From an uncultured Pseudomonadota bacterium (GTDB lineage: Bacteria > Pseudomonadota > Gammaproteobacteria > Burkholderiales > JALYOK01), in assembly GCA_902826775.1 (NCBI GenBank), contig CADEHE010000011.1, positions 62,001-126,000 of the forward strand: a stretch of 64,000 nucleotides of DNA. Reading direction: 5' to 3'. The notes below the pieces were generated by a model. That model made no database searches and was not told where the DNA came from. It saw only the letters and a program-made list of their open reading frames with translations. Every line of letters starts with the position of its first letter. The stretch's first letter is position 1. Of this stretch, positions 37,229-45,831 are shown piece by piece. The position numbers and the translations under genes were made by a program.

Positions 37229-39190
37229 CTACTTCTGCACGCGAATTTCGCCCCCCGTGAGTGGGGCACCATCAACCGCCACGGGTTGGCCGTTGTTGGT
37301 TACCGTCAAACCCGTGACCGTGACCTTATAGGTGCGGGTCACCGCACTACCACCCGACCCACCGCCGCCCCCGCAGTTGCTGAGCGCCAGCGCAGCGCCG
37401 ACGAACAGCATGGCCAGCGCGCTCTTGCGCCGCCGTGACAGTCCGCAGCTACTGAGACCGATCATGCCGACTAGACCCAGCGTACTCATCACGCTGGCCA
37501 ATTGGCTATTGAGGTCGATGGCCACCACGTAAGTGCGCCCGTTCAGCAAACCAGTCGGAGCGAACGACAGGATCGCGCTGCCGTCATTGGCATTGAAGCT
37601 GCCAGAGGCGATCATCAACGACTTTTCATTGGCGTCGACTATGCCATTGCCATTGCTGTCCGGGTACAGCTTTACCGCGACGATATCCAACTGATCGTTG
37701 CCGCTGCCGCTCGCCTGCAAGCTAAGGCCGGTGAGCGCGAACGCTGTCGAACTGCTACCGCTCGGTGGCGTAACCGAAATCTGCACTGCAGCAACGTCAC
37801 TGGTCCCTTTGAGCGCCGTCGTACTTGCCGTGTTGCCGGAACCTAGCGCGGCAGTCACGTTGCTGCCGGGGGGCGGGGGATTTATCACTCCAGCTAGCTG
37901 CGCCGTCGCGCTCGTGCAATTGTCGTTCTGATCCGGATCCGCCGTCGTGCTCAATGTGCAGGCCTTGAGTGCGAAATCGCTATTGGTGGTCGCTGCGGTA
38001 AACGAAACGGTCTTGCTTTGCCCCGGCTGAAGATCGCCCAGCACCCAGTTACAGATCGACAGCGCATTGCACGCTCCGCTATCGCTAACGATTGCGGGAA
38101 TCTCCGAAAACTCCGCGATCTGCGTCGGACCGATTTGCGCGCGCGCAGCGATGGCCGGATCGGGCCCGCTATTGGTAAGAGTAAAGCTCACCTGCACTTT
38201 GCCGTTGCCCGCGTTTGCCGCTTGGATGCTGGACGCGGCAATCGCCAAGTCGGCGCTGCCGCCGCTCGCTGCGACGAACGCGGGCACTTTGGCCGAGCTG
38301 GGTTGTGCAATCGCAGTACAAACCGGCTCCAACGAGAAGGCACAGCCGCTGCTCCAGCCGCCGAACAAGAATCCTGGATCGGGTAGCGGCTGCAGAGCGA
38401 CGCTGGATTGAAAGCTGAAAAAGGCATCGCAGGGGCTGGAAGAATCCGGCGCAATCGGCCCTGACGGGCAGTCGATTCCCGCGGGTGTGCTTTTGACCGA
38501 ACCGTGAAACGGTTGCAGCAAGTTCACCGCGACAGCGCACCGATCCGGCTTGTAGCGAATGTCGAGTGTAGTAGTTTGCCCTTCGGACACGCTCGCGCTG
38601 ACGCTGGGTTGCGTGGATGACTGAAAGCATGCGCCAGCCAATACAGTCTGTGGTTGAAAAACGTACGACCCGATCACGGTGTCAGTTAGCGAATCGCAGC
38701 ACCCCTGCAGCACGTTGGGTGTGATTGTGCCCACCTGTCCGTCCGGGCTGCTGGTTGTGAGCAGATTGAGTGCGGTCGGCGCCGATACACCGCTGCTGCC
38801 ACTCGAAGTGAACTTCAGCGTACCGACCAGATTGCGTATGCTCGCGCCGGCACTGTAGGTAATGTTTTGGCCGGCGTCGAACTCGCACGGCAGTGCGGTG
38901 TTGAGCCCGGCACAGATTCCTGTCCAACCGTTTAGTACTTGATAGTTGGGCAGGGATACGATTTGGATTGCCACATGTCCGGTGGTACCCACTGGTATGG
39001 TGAAGCTGGCGCCCCTAGCGTTGTGGACCTCCACGCCCGACACGGTTACCCGCACGATGGGATCGGCAGGCGCCGATCCAGGCGTCGCGCCTGCGGAAAA
39101 GGAGAGGAACGCGGCGGTGGCCGCCGGCGAGATCAAAGCAGCGGCAACGAAGCACAAAGCCTCAACTACGGCTGAGAGTTTTCTTGTCAT
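37229..39190 (-). CDS. Large exported beta-domain protein with unusual C-terminal hydrophobic tail
   Basis: A protein of about 653 residues. Signal peptide: AVVEALCFVAAALISPAATA. Several Ig-like/DUF11-type segments follow, the clearest being VQVSFTLTNSGPDPAIAARA and LGDLQPGQSKTVSFTAATTN near residues 350-410, rich in Ser, Thr and paired cysteines (CEFDAG, CNALSICNW). Near the end come a hydrophobic helix (VMSTLGLVGMIGLSSCGL), an RRRK cluster, a second helix (SALAMLFVGAALALSNC) and a Gly-rich lipobox-like stretch before a final small beta domain. The start is ambiguous (39214 and 39265 also possible). Function unknown, presumably cell-surface. Confidence 0.75.
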   Translation of the reverse strand: MTRKLSAVVEALCFVAAALISPAATAAFLSFSAGATPGSAPADPIVRVTVSGVEVHNARGASFTIPVGTTGHVAIQIVSLPNYQVLNGWTGICAGLNTALPCEFDAGQNITYSAGASIRNLVGTLKFTSSGSSGVSAPTALNLLTTSSPDGQVGTITPNVLQGCCDSLTDTVIGSYVFQPQTVLAGACFQSSTQPSVSASVSEGQTTTLDIRYKPDRCAVAVNLLQPFHGSVKSTPAGIDCPSGPIAPDSSSPCDAFFSFQSSVALQPLPDPGFLFGGWSSGCAFSLEPVCTAIAQPSSAKVPAFVAASGGSADLAIAASSIQAANAGNGKVQVSFTLTNSGPDPAIAARAQIGPTQIAEFSEIPAIVSDSGACNALSICNWVLGDLQPGQSKTVSFTAATTNSDFALKACTLSTTADPDQNDNCTSATAQLAGVINPPPPGSNVTAALGSGNTASTTALKGTSDVAAVQISVTPPSGSSSTAFALTGLSLQASGSGNDQLDIVAVKLYPDSNGNGIVDANEKSLMIASGSFNANDGSAILSFAPTGLLNGRTYVVAIDLNSQLASVMSTLGLVGMIGLSSCGLSRRRKSALAMLFVGAALALSNCGGGGGSGGSAVTRTYKVTVTGLTVTNNGQPVAVDGAPLTGGEIRVQK

Positions 39191-39292
39191 ATTTGATATA
39201 GGTAAAGAGGTCATCGGGGCGCGCAACTGCCCGCTTAGACATATAGCGGACGGCCGAGATGGCACCTCGGCCGCTTCTGCTGAGATAGATTG

Positions 39293-40075
39293 CTAGGCGC
39301 ACATGCGCTTGTCGCGCGGACGCCGCAGCATGGCGAGCCCGCCGACCAGCAAGCCCAGCGTGCCGGGAATCGGCACGGTGCCGCCACCACCACCGCCGGT
39401 GCTCGACCCAATGGTGATGTCATCCAGCACGAACGTCGGGGTGCCGCGACTAAAGATGGTGATGCTATCGATATTGTTCAGCGCGCTCGTCACACCGAAG
39501 AATTCACCTGCGTTGACATTGAAAAACTCCAGTTGAACCGTATCGTCGCTACCGTCGGCGAGCTTAACGCGATCCTTGACAAACACCGTCGCCGCGCCGC
39601 CGCCGATCCAACCGCCGAACTTCGAAATGGCTGCAGTGAATTCGATTTCAAAGAAGCAGGTGCCGTCCGCACATACGGTGGCAAATGCTGGGTCGCCCGC
39701 GTCGCTGGCGTGAGTGGGGATCAATACGTTTCTGCCTGAGCGAGCATTCCCGGCTCGAATGGTGGGGTCCAATTCCGCTACTACGCTCGGAGCGCCGGGG
39801 TTGCCCACCAAATCGTTAAAGCTTGCGCCCCCGCTATGGAAATGACCGCCGCCGATTTTGTATATGGCGCTGGTGCCCAACGGGATAAGTCCATCGATTG
39901 TGGCGTCGAACGCTTCTATGCCAACTGCAGGCAGGCCCTCCAAGTCGTACACCGAAGCGCCGCTCTGAAAGCCGGCAATAGCCGCGTTGTTCGTCGTGAT
40001 CAAGGGAATCGCCTGCGCTGTGGATGAAAGTGCCGTGCCAATGGCGAATGCGAGAAGAAGCTTGTTTGTTGTCAT
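39293..40075 (-). CDS. PEP-CTERM-type sorted exported protein
   Basis: A 260-residue protein. A signal peptide (KLLLAFAIGTALSSTAQAIP) precedes a beta-rich body with ATVCADGTCFFEIEFTAAIS and NNIDSITIFSRGTPTFVLDD. A Gly-rich spacer then leads into the tail VPIPGTLGLLVGGLAMLRRP, which has the motif-helix-arginine layout of PEP-CTERM sorting signals (variant P-x-P-G-T-L). Such proteins are cleaved by an exosortase (EpsH/XrtA type) and moved to the surface or extracellular matrix. No exosortase is in the window. GGAGGCATC precedes the ATG. Confidence 0.88.
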   Translation of the reverse strand: MTTNKLLLAFAIGTALSSTAQAIPLITTNNAAIAGFQSGASVYDLEGLPAVGIEAFDATIDGLIPLGTSAIYKIGGGHFHSGGASFNDLVGNPGAPSVVAELDPTIRAGNARSGRNVLIPTHASDAGDPAFATVCADGTCFFEIEFTAAISKFGGWIGGGAATVFVKDRVKLADGSDDTVQLEFFNVNAGEFFGVTSALNNIDSITIFSRGTPTFVLDDITIGSSTGGGGGGTVPIPGTLGLLVGGLAMLRRPRDKRMCA

Positions 40076-40369
40076 GATGCCTCCGAGCTTGTTTAGGTTA
40101 GTGTGGCATTAATGCTGAGCAATCATCCGTGCTTGGCTGGCGCAAGAAAATGATCCTCTCGCATCATCCAAAAGGATGAGAAGGGCGCCGCTCGATTACC
40201 TGGAGACGTGCTTCGGATATGGTTTTCCGCTAAATGCTTAGGTTTCAGTCCGCGCTGCGGCTGGTCGATCTTTCGGCCGAGGCCGAAAGACAAAGCGCGT
40301 GCAAACCGCCATGCGCTGGGCCACAATCACGTGTTGCCAAATTCTCCCGGCGCGCAGCTAATCCGTCTC

Positions 40370-41029
40370 ATGAAAGTATTGTTGGTCGACGATCACGCTT
40401 TGTTTCGCGAGGGGTTGCGCTTGGTGTTGGAGCGCATCGGAGAGCCTTTCGAGGTGCTTGAAACAGGCGACTGCGCCGGCGCGTTCGTGCTGCTCAAGCG
40501 TCATCCGGATCTTGGTTTTGTGCTGCTCGATCTGGCCCTGCCTGACATGCCGGGACTGGATGCGCTCAAGCTGATGCGCGAGCGCTATCCCGCGGTGCCG
40601 ATCGTGGTCTTGTCGGCCACCGAAGATCGGCCATCGGTGCTTGAAGCGATCAATCGCGGCGCGATGGGCTTCATCCCGAAATCTTCCGACAGCACGCTGC
40701 TCATCAATGCGCTGCGTTTGGTGCTTGCGAAAGGTGTTTATGTGCCGCCGTCCGCTCTCACCAACCCGCTCAATGCATCCGACGCCACCCCCAAGTCCGC
40801 CATTCAGAATAAGCGCGCGAGCTTGCGCGAACTGGGCTTAACCGAGCGGCAAATCGAAGTGCTCGGGCTGATGGTGCAAGGTATGCCGAACAAGGTGATC
40901 GCGCGCACGCTCGATCTGGGCGAGCCGACCATCAAGACGCATGTTGCGGCGTGTTTACGCGCGCTGAACGTCAGCAACCGTACGCAAGCCGTACTGGCTG
41001 TAGGACAGTTGGGTTACACCTTCAAATGA
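40370..41029 (+). CDS. LuxR-type (NarL/FixJ) response regulator
   Basis: A 219-residue two-domain regulator. Receiver: MKVLLVDDHALFREGLRLVL with phosphoacceptor Asp54 (FVLLDLALPDMPG), Ser/Thr VVLSATEDRP and a conserved Lys in GFIPKSSDS. Output helix-turn-helix: LTERQIEVLGLMVQGMPNKV and IARTLDLGEPTIKTHVAACL. The ATG is chosen because the preceding open frame (from 40208) is not receiver-like. The stop overlaps the kinase start by four bases, so the pair forms one two-component system. It is divergent from the PEP-CTERM gene. Confidence 0.93.
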   Translation: MKVLLVDDHALFREGLRLVLERIGEPFEVLETGDCAGAFVLLKRHPDLGFVLLDLALPDMPGLDALKLMRERYPAVPIVVLSATEDRPSVLEAINRGAMGFIPKSSDSTLLINALRLVLAKGVYVPPSALTNPLNASDATPKSAIQNKRASLRELGLTERQIEVLGLMVQGMPNKVIARTLDLGEPTIKTHVAACLRALNVSNRTQAVLAVGQLGYTFK

Positions 41030-42819
41030 ACTCGGGCGCTAACGATCAACCTGGCAAACTCGACCAACTCGTGCGTGCTGAGCAGGCACGCATTTTGTAC
41101 GCTGGTATTCGCGTCGCTGTGGTGTCCGGCCCAGCCAGCGCCGCGGTTTTGATGGCATTGTTTTGGAGTGTGGTTACGCGCGGCCGTCTACTTTTTGTTG
41201 GCGCATTTATCGTCACCGTTTTGACGCCTTTGAGCCTCTGGCTGTACCAAGCCTATGTTCGAGGGTACCGAGGGCCGAGTGACGCGCAACGTTGGCTGAA
41301 GCTGCAGGAGGTGCGCTTCTTCTTCGCATCGCTCGCTTACGGCAGCGCGGGGGCGCTGTGGTTTACCCCGGACTCCCTCACCTATCAACTTATCTTGTTT
41401 TGTTTCTTATTTGCGCTCAGTGCGACATTGATGCAGGAAGTTGCGCACCATCGACCGCTCATTTTGCTAACCTTTCCGCCGTTGCTACTGCCATTCATTG
41501 TCCGTGCTGGCCTGGCAACGGAGACGACCAGTCGACTGGTGGCGCTGCTCGCTGGAACCGGGTTGTTGTACACGAGCGCGACCACCCTCAATCTGAGCAA
41601 ACTTATTCGGCAAGCATTTGCGCATCGGTTCAACAACGAGATCTTGGTCGAACAACTCCAAGCGCAAAAGCAATTGGCCGAAGACGCGCTTAGCGCGGCG
41701 GAGGAAGCCAATCGCGCCAAGTCGCGCTTTCTGGCGGCGGCAAGTCACGATCTGCGCCAGCCGATGCACGCACTCGGCCTATTCGTTTCCGCGCTGAAGC
41801 CGCATGTGGCCGGCGAGCAGGGTCCGCGCATTTTGGAGCGCGTGGAATCGACCGTGCGCTCCACCGAAGTCATGTTCAACGCGATGCTCGATGTGTCGCG
41901 TTTGGATGCCGGCGTGTTGGTGCCTGATGTGAAAGCCTTTGCGCTCGGCCCGCTGCTGAGCCGCTTAGCTGCCGAATATGCGCCGCGCGCCGAAGCAAAA
42001 GGCCTGCGGCTTCGCGCACGTGTCGGCGCGCACAGCGTGGTGAGCGATCCGACACTGATCGAGCGCGTAGTTCGCAATTATCTCGGCAACGCGGTGCGCT
42101 ACACGCATCGCGGGGGCATTTTGCTGGCGGCGCGCAGACGAGGTACTTCAATAAGTATAGAGTTGTGTGACACTGGAGAAGGGATTCATAGAGATAACCT
42201 GGGAGAGGTATACAAAGAATTCTTCCAACTAGGCAACCCTGAGCGCGATCGTACCAAGGGTCTTGGGTTAGGGTTGGCCATCGTTAAACGTGTTGCGCAA
42301 TTGCTCGATCATCCGATCAAGCTCAGCTCGCGCGTTGGCCGAGGCTCCAAGTTTTCCATTGAAGTGCCGGTGGCCGTTGGCGCCGCAGAGCGGGGCGCCG
42401 GCAAACCATTGGAGCAGTGGGACGAGAGGCTGCTGGTTGGTGCGCGTGTGCTGGTGATCGATGATGAAGCCGACGCACGCGAAGCGCTTGAAGTCTTGCT
42501 CAGACAGTGGGACTGTCTTGCGCTGACGGCGGATTCCGCGCGCGGTGCGTTGGCGCTTGCGCGCGCGCAAGACACGCCGGTCGACGCCATTCTGGCCGAC
42601 TATCGCTTGCGAGAAAACCAGACGGGCATCGAGGCGATTGCGGTATTGCAGCGCGATTTCGGGTCTATCCCTGCTGCGATAGTTACCGGTGATACGGCGC
42701 CGGATCGGCTGAAGCAAGCCACCAGCAGCGGCTATGCCCTATTGCACAAACCACTCGATCCAATGCGCTTGAAGGCGGCGCTCTGCCGCTTGCTTGGCGA
42801 GCGCCGCGGCGGTGGCTAG
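41026..42819 (+). CDS. Membrane hybrid histidine kinase with C-terminal receiver
   Basis: A 597-residue sensor. About six N-terminal hydrophobic helices (residues 25-195) form the sensory part, without a recognisable PAS or periplasmic domain. A coiled coil leads to the H-box FLAAASHDLRQPMHALGLFV (His241). The ATPase has NYLGNAVRYTHRGGILLAAR, DTGEGIHRDNLGEVYKEFF and TKGLGLGLAIVKR. The C-terminal receiver has RVLVIDDEADAREALEVLL and Asp525 (AILADYRLRENQTG). It is translationally coupled to the LuxR-type regulator upstream. The stimulus is unknown. Confidence 0.93.
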   Translation: MNSGANDQPGKLDQLVRAEQARILYAGIRVAVVSGPASAAVLMALFWSVVTRGRLLFVGAFIVTVLTPLSLWLYQAYVRGYRGPSDAQRWLKLQEVRFFFASLAYGSAGALWFTPDSLTYQLILFCFLFALSATLMQEVAHHRPLILLTFPPLLLPFIVRAGLATETTSRLVALLAGTGLLYTSATTLNLSKLIRQAFAHRFNNEILVEQLQAQKQLAEDALSAAEEANRAKSRFLAAASHDLRQPMHALGLFVSALKPHVAGEQGPRILERVESTVRSTEVMFNAMLDVSRLDAGVLVPDVKAFALGPLLSRLAAEYAPRAEAKGLRLRARVGAHSVVSDPTLIERVVRNYLGNAVRYTHRGGILLAARRRGTSISIELCDTGEGIHRDNLGEVYKEFFQLGNPERDRTKGLGLGLAIVKRVAQLLDHPIKLSSRVGRGSKFSIEVPVAVGAAERGAGKPLEQWDERLLVGARVLVIDDEADAREALEVLLRQWDCLALTADSARGALALARAQDTPVDAILADYRLRENQTGIEAIAVLQRDFGSIPAAIVTGDTAPDRLKQATSSGYALLHKPLDPMRLKAALCRLLGERRGGG

Positions 42820-42908
42820 TAGGCGGCTCCGGTGCGCAAAATGTTGTAGATGAGCACTGCACTGCCGCCACGCGGTTGCCACGATAGTGCGCGCTGTCCA
42901 TCGGCTCA

Positions 42909-43214
42909 CTATTCCTGCGCCGGAAGTTCGCGGATTTCGACCGTTCCGCCTGCCTCGTAGACTGGATTGCCGCGCAAGAATTCGCGCGCCGCTGCTACGC
43001 TTTCGGCCCGAATACGAATGAACCCGGTTAGAACGGTGCACGAGGGCTGGTCTGCACAATCTTTGCGCAATTTGAGACCGGATCCGATTGCGCTACCACC
43101 GTCAAACTGCCCAGAAACGCGCAGACCAGAGACGTATTCGTTCCAGCGTCGATCCTCGTCCGCAGCGGCAGGATCGCTTGCGCCGTTGTATTTCAATAGA
43201 ATGAACTCTTTCAT
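42909..43214 (-). CDS. YCII-related domain protein
   Basis: A 101-residue dimeric alpha-beta barrel protein of the YciI-like family (MKEFILLKYNGASDPAAADE, YVSGLRVSGQFDGGSAIGSG, AREFLRGNPVYEAGGTVEIR). The late G-N-P-x-x-E-A-G-G-x-x-E-I-R block is the most conserved part of the group. Function is generally unknown; some relatives have dehalogenase or hydrolase activity. It is transcribed on the minus strand downstream of the acyl-CoA ligase (20-base gap) and may be co-transcribed. Confidence 0.87.
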   Translation of the reverse strand: MKEFILLKYNGASDPAAADEDRRWNEYVSGLRVSGQFDGGSAIGSGLKLRKDCADQPSCTVLTGFIRIRAESVAAAREFLRGNPVYEAGGTVEIRELPAQE

Positions 43215-43234
43215 GGCGACACGTGTGCAACCAC

Positions 43235-44806
43235 TTAGCTTTGTTTCGCCGCGCGCTCTTTCTCCACCAGCACTCGCCGCAGGATTTTTCCTGAAGGCGA
43301 TTTTGGAATCTGATCGGCGAATTCGAGCAAGCGGATCTTTTTGTAAGGCGCGACGCGCTCGGCGACATAAGCCATTAGCGCTTCCGCGCTCACCTCGGAC
43401 TTCTTCACGATAAACGCCTTGGGCACTTCGCCGTGCTCTTCATCCGGACTGGGGATCACTGCGGCGTCCGCGACTGCAGGATGTGCCACGAGAACCGCTT
43501 CAAGCTCTGCCGGCGGAACTTGATAGCCGCTGTACTTGATCAATTCCTTGAGCCGGTCGACGATATAGAGGTAGCCGTCGACATCCATGTAGCCGATATC
43601 GCCGGTGTGGTACCAGCCCTCGGCGTCGAGGCAGGCCGCCGTCTCTTCCGGGCGGTTCAAGTAGCCGCGCATGATGTTCGGCCCGCGCGTCCACACTTCG
43701 CCTTGTTCGTTGGGGCCGAGCGGCTTGCCGCTGACTACATCGACGATCATGGTTTCGCTGTTTCGCACGCATACGCCGACCGCATTGAGCTTTTCGAGCG
43801 GCGAATCGCTCAAGTGCATGTGCGTCGCGCCGCTCGCCTCGGTCATTCCGTAGCCCTGCATTACGCGGCAGTTCAGCCGCTGCATGCAGGCCTTCATGGT
43901 CGCCTCTGCCACCGGCGCGGCGCCGGTGAGAATGCGCTTCAATGCGGAAAGATCGTAGTTCGAGACGACTGGATGCTTTGCCATCGCCAAGACAATCGGC
44001 GGCACGAGCGGCGCCACGGTTATTCTGTGGGCTTGCAGCGTTTTCAGGAACGGCTCTAGCTCGAAGCGCATCATCGTGACGACCGTGGCACCCACGTACA
44101 GGCCAAGGTTCATGATCAGCACTTGGCCATAGATGTGGAAGAACGGCAGAACGCCAAGCACGATGTCTTCTTCGTTCATCATGCCGGAAGGGCGCGCTTG
44201 CGCCAGATTCGCGGCGAGGCTGTGATGCGTGAGCATCACGCCTTTAGAGCGACCGGTTGTGCCCGAGGAGTAGGGCAGTGCGATCAGATCACTCTTTGGA
44301 TCGATGGTGATTTTAGGAATGTTCGATCCGTGTTTGTGCAACGCGGCTAAGCCGACCGCTTCGCCCACGGATTCGCCGAACACAAAGATATTGCGGATGC
44401 CAGCGCGCGCCGCCGGCTCGCGCACGCGCTCCAGCAGCGGCGCGATCGTGAGCAGATACTTGGCCTTGCTGTCTTGCAGTTGGAACAGCAACTCGTCCGC
44501 CGTGTAGAGCGGGTTGATGGTCGCTGCCGCACCGCCAAGCACCGCCACTGCGTGGCAGGCGACGGCATAGTCCGGCAGATTCGGGCTGAAGATCGCCAGC
44601 ACGTCGCCGCGCTCGAAGCCGTGGGCAACCAAGCCGGCGGCAGTGCGATGGATGCGCTCCAGCAGGCAGTCGTAAGTGAGCGTCTGTCCGGTGCCCGCAT
44701 CGATAAACGCCGGCTTGCTGCCCAATCGCTCGATGCCACGGAGCACGAAGTCCGTGAACGGCATCAGCGGAATCTGAGTATCGGCAAGTGGGCTACGGAA
44801 GATCAT
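43235..44806 (-). CDS. AMP-forming acyl-CoA synthetase (4-coumarate-CoA ligase-like)
   Basis: A 523-residue member of the ANL superfamily. Motifs in order: P-loop LPYSSGTTGRSKGVMLTHHS near residue 180, CRVMQGYGMTEASGATHMHL near 315, GWYHTGDIGYMDVDGYLYIV near 395, and the C-terminal lysine motif KSPSGKILRRVLVEKE. It activates a carboxylic acid as acyl-AMP and then acyl-CoA. Overall similarity is to 4-coumarate-CoA/long-chain ligases; the precise acid cannot be read. GAGGAGATATCG precedes the ATG. It is divergent from an SDR oxidoreductase gene. Confidence 0.9.
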   Translation of the reverse strand: MIFRSPLADTQIPLMPFTDFVLRGIERLGSKPAFIDAGTGQTLTYDCLLERIHRTAAGLVAHGFERGDVLAIFSPNLPDYAVACHAVAVLGGAAATINPLYTADELLFQLQDSKAKYLLTIAPLLERVREPAARAGIRNIFVFGESVGEAVGLAALHKHGSNIPKITIDPKSDLIALPYSSGTTGRSKGVMLTHHSLAANLAQARPSGMMNEEDIVLGVLPFFHIYGQVLIMNLGLYVGATVVTMMRFELEPFLKTLQAHRITVAPLVPPIVLAMAKHPVVSNYDLSALKRILTGAAPVAEATMKACMQRLNCRVMQGYGMTEASGATHMHLSDSPLEKLNAVGVCVRNSETMIVDVVSGKPLGPNEQGEVWTRGPNIMRGYLNRPEETAACLDAEGWYHTGDIGYMDVDGYLYIVDRLKELIKYSGYQVPPAELEAVLVAHPAVADAAVIPSPDEEHGEVPKAFIVKKSEVSAEALMAYVAERVAPYKKIRLLEFADQIPKSPSGKILRRVLVEKERAAKQS

Positions 44807-44828
44807 CGATATCTCCTCAAGTTCTACT

Positions 44829-44884
44829 TAAGCTACACTGTACCAGAGCGCTTGTTCGCTATCGCTACCAGTGGAAGTAGCTTA
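44829..44884. repeat. Long imperfect inverted repeat between divergent genes
   Basis: TAAGCTAC (44829-44836) pairs with GTAGCTTA (44877-44884). Inside it CACTG pairs with CAGTG, and AGCG with CGCT around a CTTGTT loop. The element lies between the divergent acyl-CoA ligase and SDR genes, so it may be an operator or transcript hairpin. There is no T tail to suggest a terminator. Confidence 0.45.
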
Positions 44885-44963
44885 GGCAAGTTTGGCGCAG
44901 GACGTGCGCCAGTGATTTCTCTTTCGTGCCAGAAGGGTTCACGAGTAGGATGAAAGTGCGTTC

Positions 44964-45818
44964 ATGCCACAAGAAAGTTTAGCGGGCAAAGTCATCATTA
45001 TTACCGGCGCCTCGGGCGGTTTTGGCCGCGTGCTGGTGCACGCATTTCTCGAAGCCGGCGCAAAGGTTGCGGCATTGGACGTCTGCGAACCGGGGCTTGC
45101 GCAGCTGCACGCCGACGCGCCGTCAGGCAGCGGCGAGCGCCTGCGCACGCAGTTAGCGGACATCGCCGACTATGCTGTCTGTGAAGGCGCGGTCGCGGAA
45201 ACGGTGCGCGGATTTGGCGATGTGCACGTCCTCATCAACAACGCAGCGCTCGGCATGGGCGTTGTGCGCGAAGATCATTTCATCAGGCCGGTCGATATCA
45301 CCGAGATCACGCCTGCCACCTGGCAGCGTTTCATCGCCGTCAACTTCTCTGGCGGGTGGAATATGACGCGCGCGGTAATCGAGCCGATGCGCGCGCAGCG
45401 TTGGGGCCGCATCGTCGACATCACCACCAGTTTCTTTACCATGCTGCGCGGCGGCTTTCAGCCCTACGGCCCAGCCAAGGCCGGGTTGGAGGCGATGGCA
45501 GCGGCGCACGCGCAGGAATTTGCGGGCAGCGGCGTGACGGTCAACGTCGTCGTGCCCGGCGGGCCCGCAGATACACCGATGGTGCCGGCCAACGCGCCGT
45601 TCAAGCGCGAGGACCTCATCGCGCCCGGCGTGATGGTGCCGCCGATCTTATTCTTGTGTTCGGACACGGCCGGCGCGATCACAGGCAATCGCTACATCGC
45701 CAGTCAATGGGATACGAAGCTCGCGCCGGAGCAAGCCGAGCAACGTTGCCGCGCGCCGATCGCATGGCCGCAACTGGGGCAAACCCCGGTGTGGCCAGGC
45801 GGCAAGCCGGCGAAGTAG
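44964..45818 (+). CDS. Short-chain dehydrogenase/reductase
   Basis: A 284-residue classical SDR. The cofactor motif is VIIITGASGGFGRVLVHAFL (TGxxxGxG), followed by the NNAAL motif (VLINNAALGMG) and the active-site YGPAK (FQPYGPAKAGLEAMAAAHAQ), so the Tyr and Lys are intact. An acidic residue after the second strand (VAALDVCEPG) suggests NAD(H). The C-terminal extension (WDTKLAPEQAEQRCRAPIAW) is longer than in basic SDRs. The substrate is unknown. It is divergent from an acyl-CoA ligase, so both may act on a common acid or alcohol. Confidence 0.9.
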   Translation: MPQESLAGKVIIITGASGGFGRVLVHAFLEAGAKVAALDVCEPGLAQLHADAPSGSGERLRTQLADIADYAVCEGAVAETVRGFGDVHVLINNAALGMGVVREDHFIRPVDITEITPATWQRFIAVNFSGGWNMTRAVIEPMRAQRWGRIVDITTSFFTMLRGGFQPYGPAKAGLEAMAAAHAQEFAGSGVTVNVVVPGGPADTPMVPANAPFKREDLIAPGVMVPPILFLCSDTAGAITGNRYIASQWDTKLAPEQAEQRCRAPIAWPQLGQTPVWPGGKPAK

Positions 45819-45831
45819 CGCGGCCCTTTTC

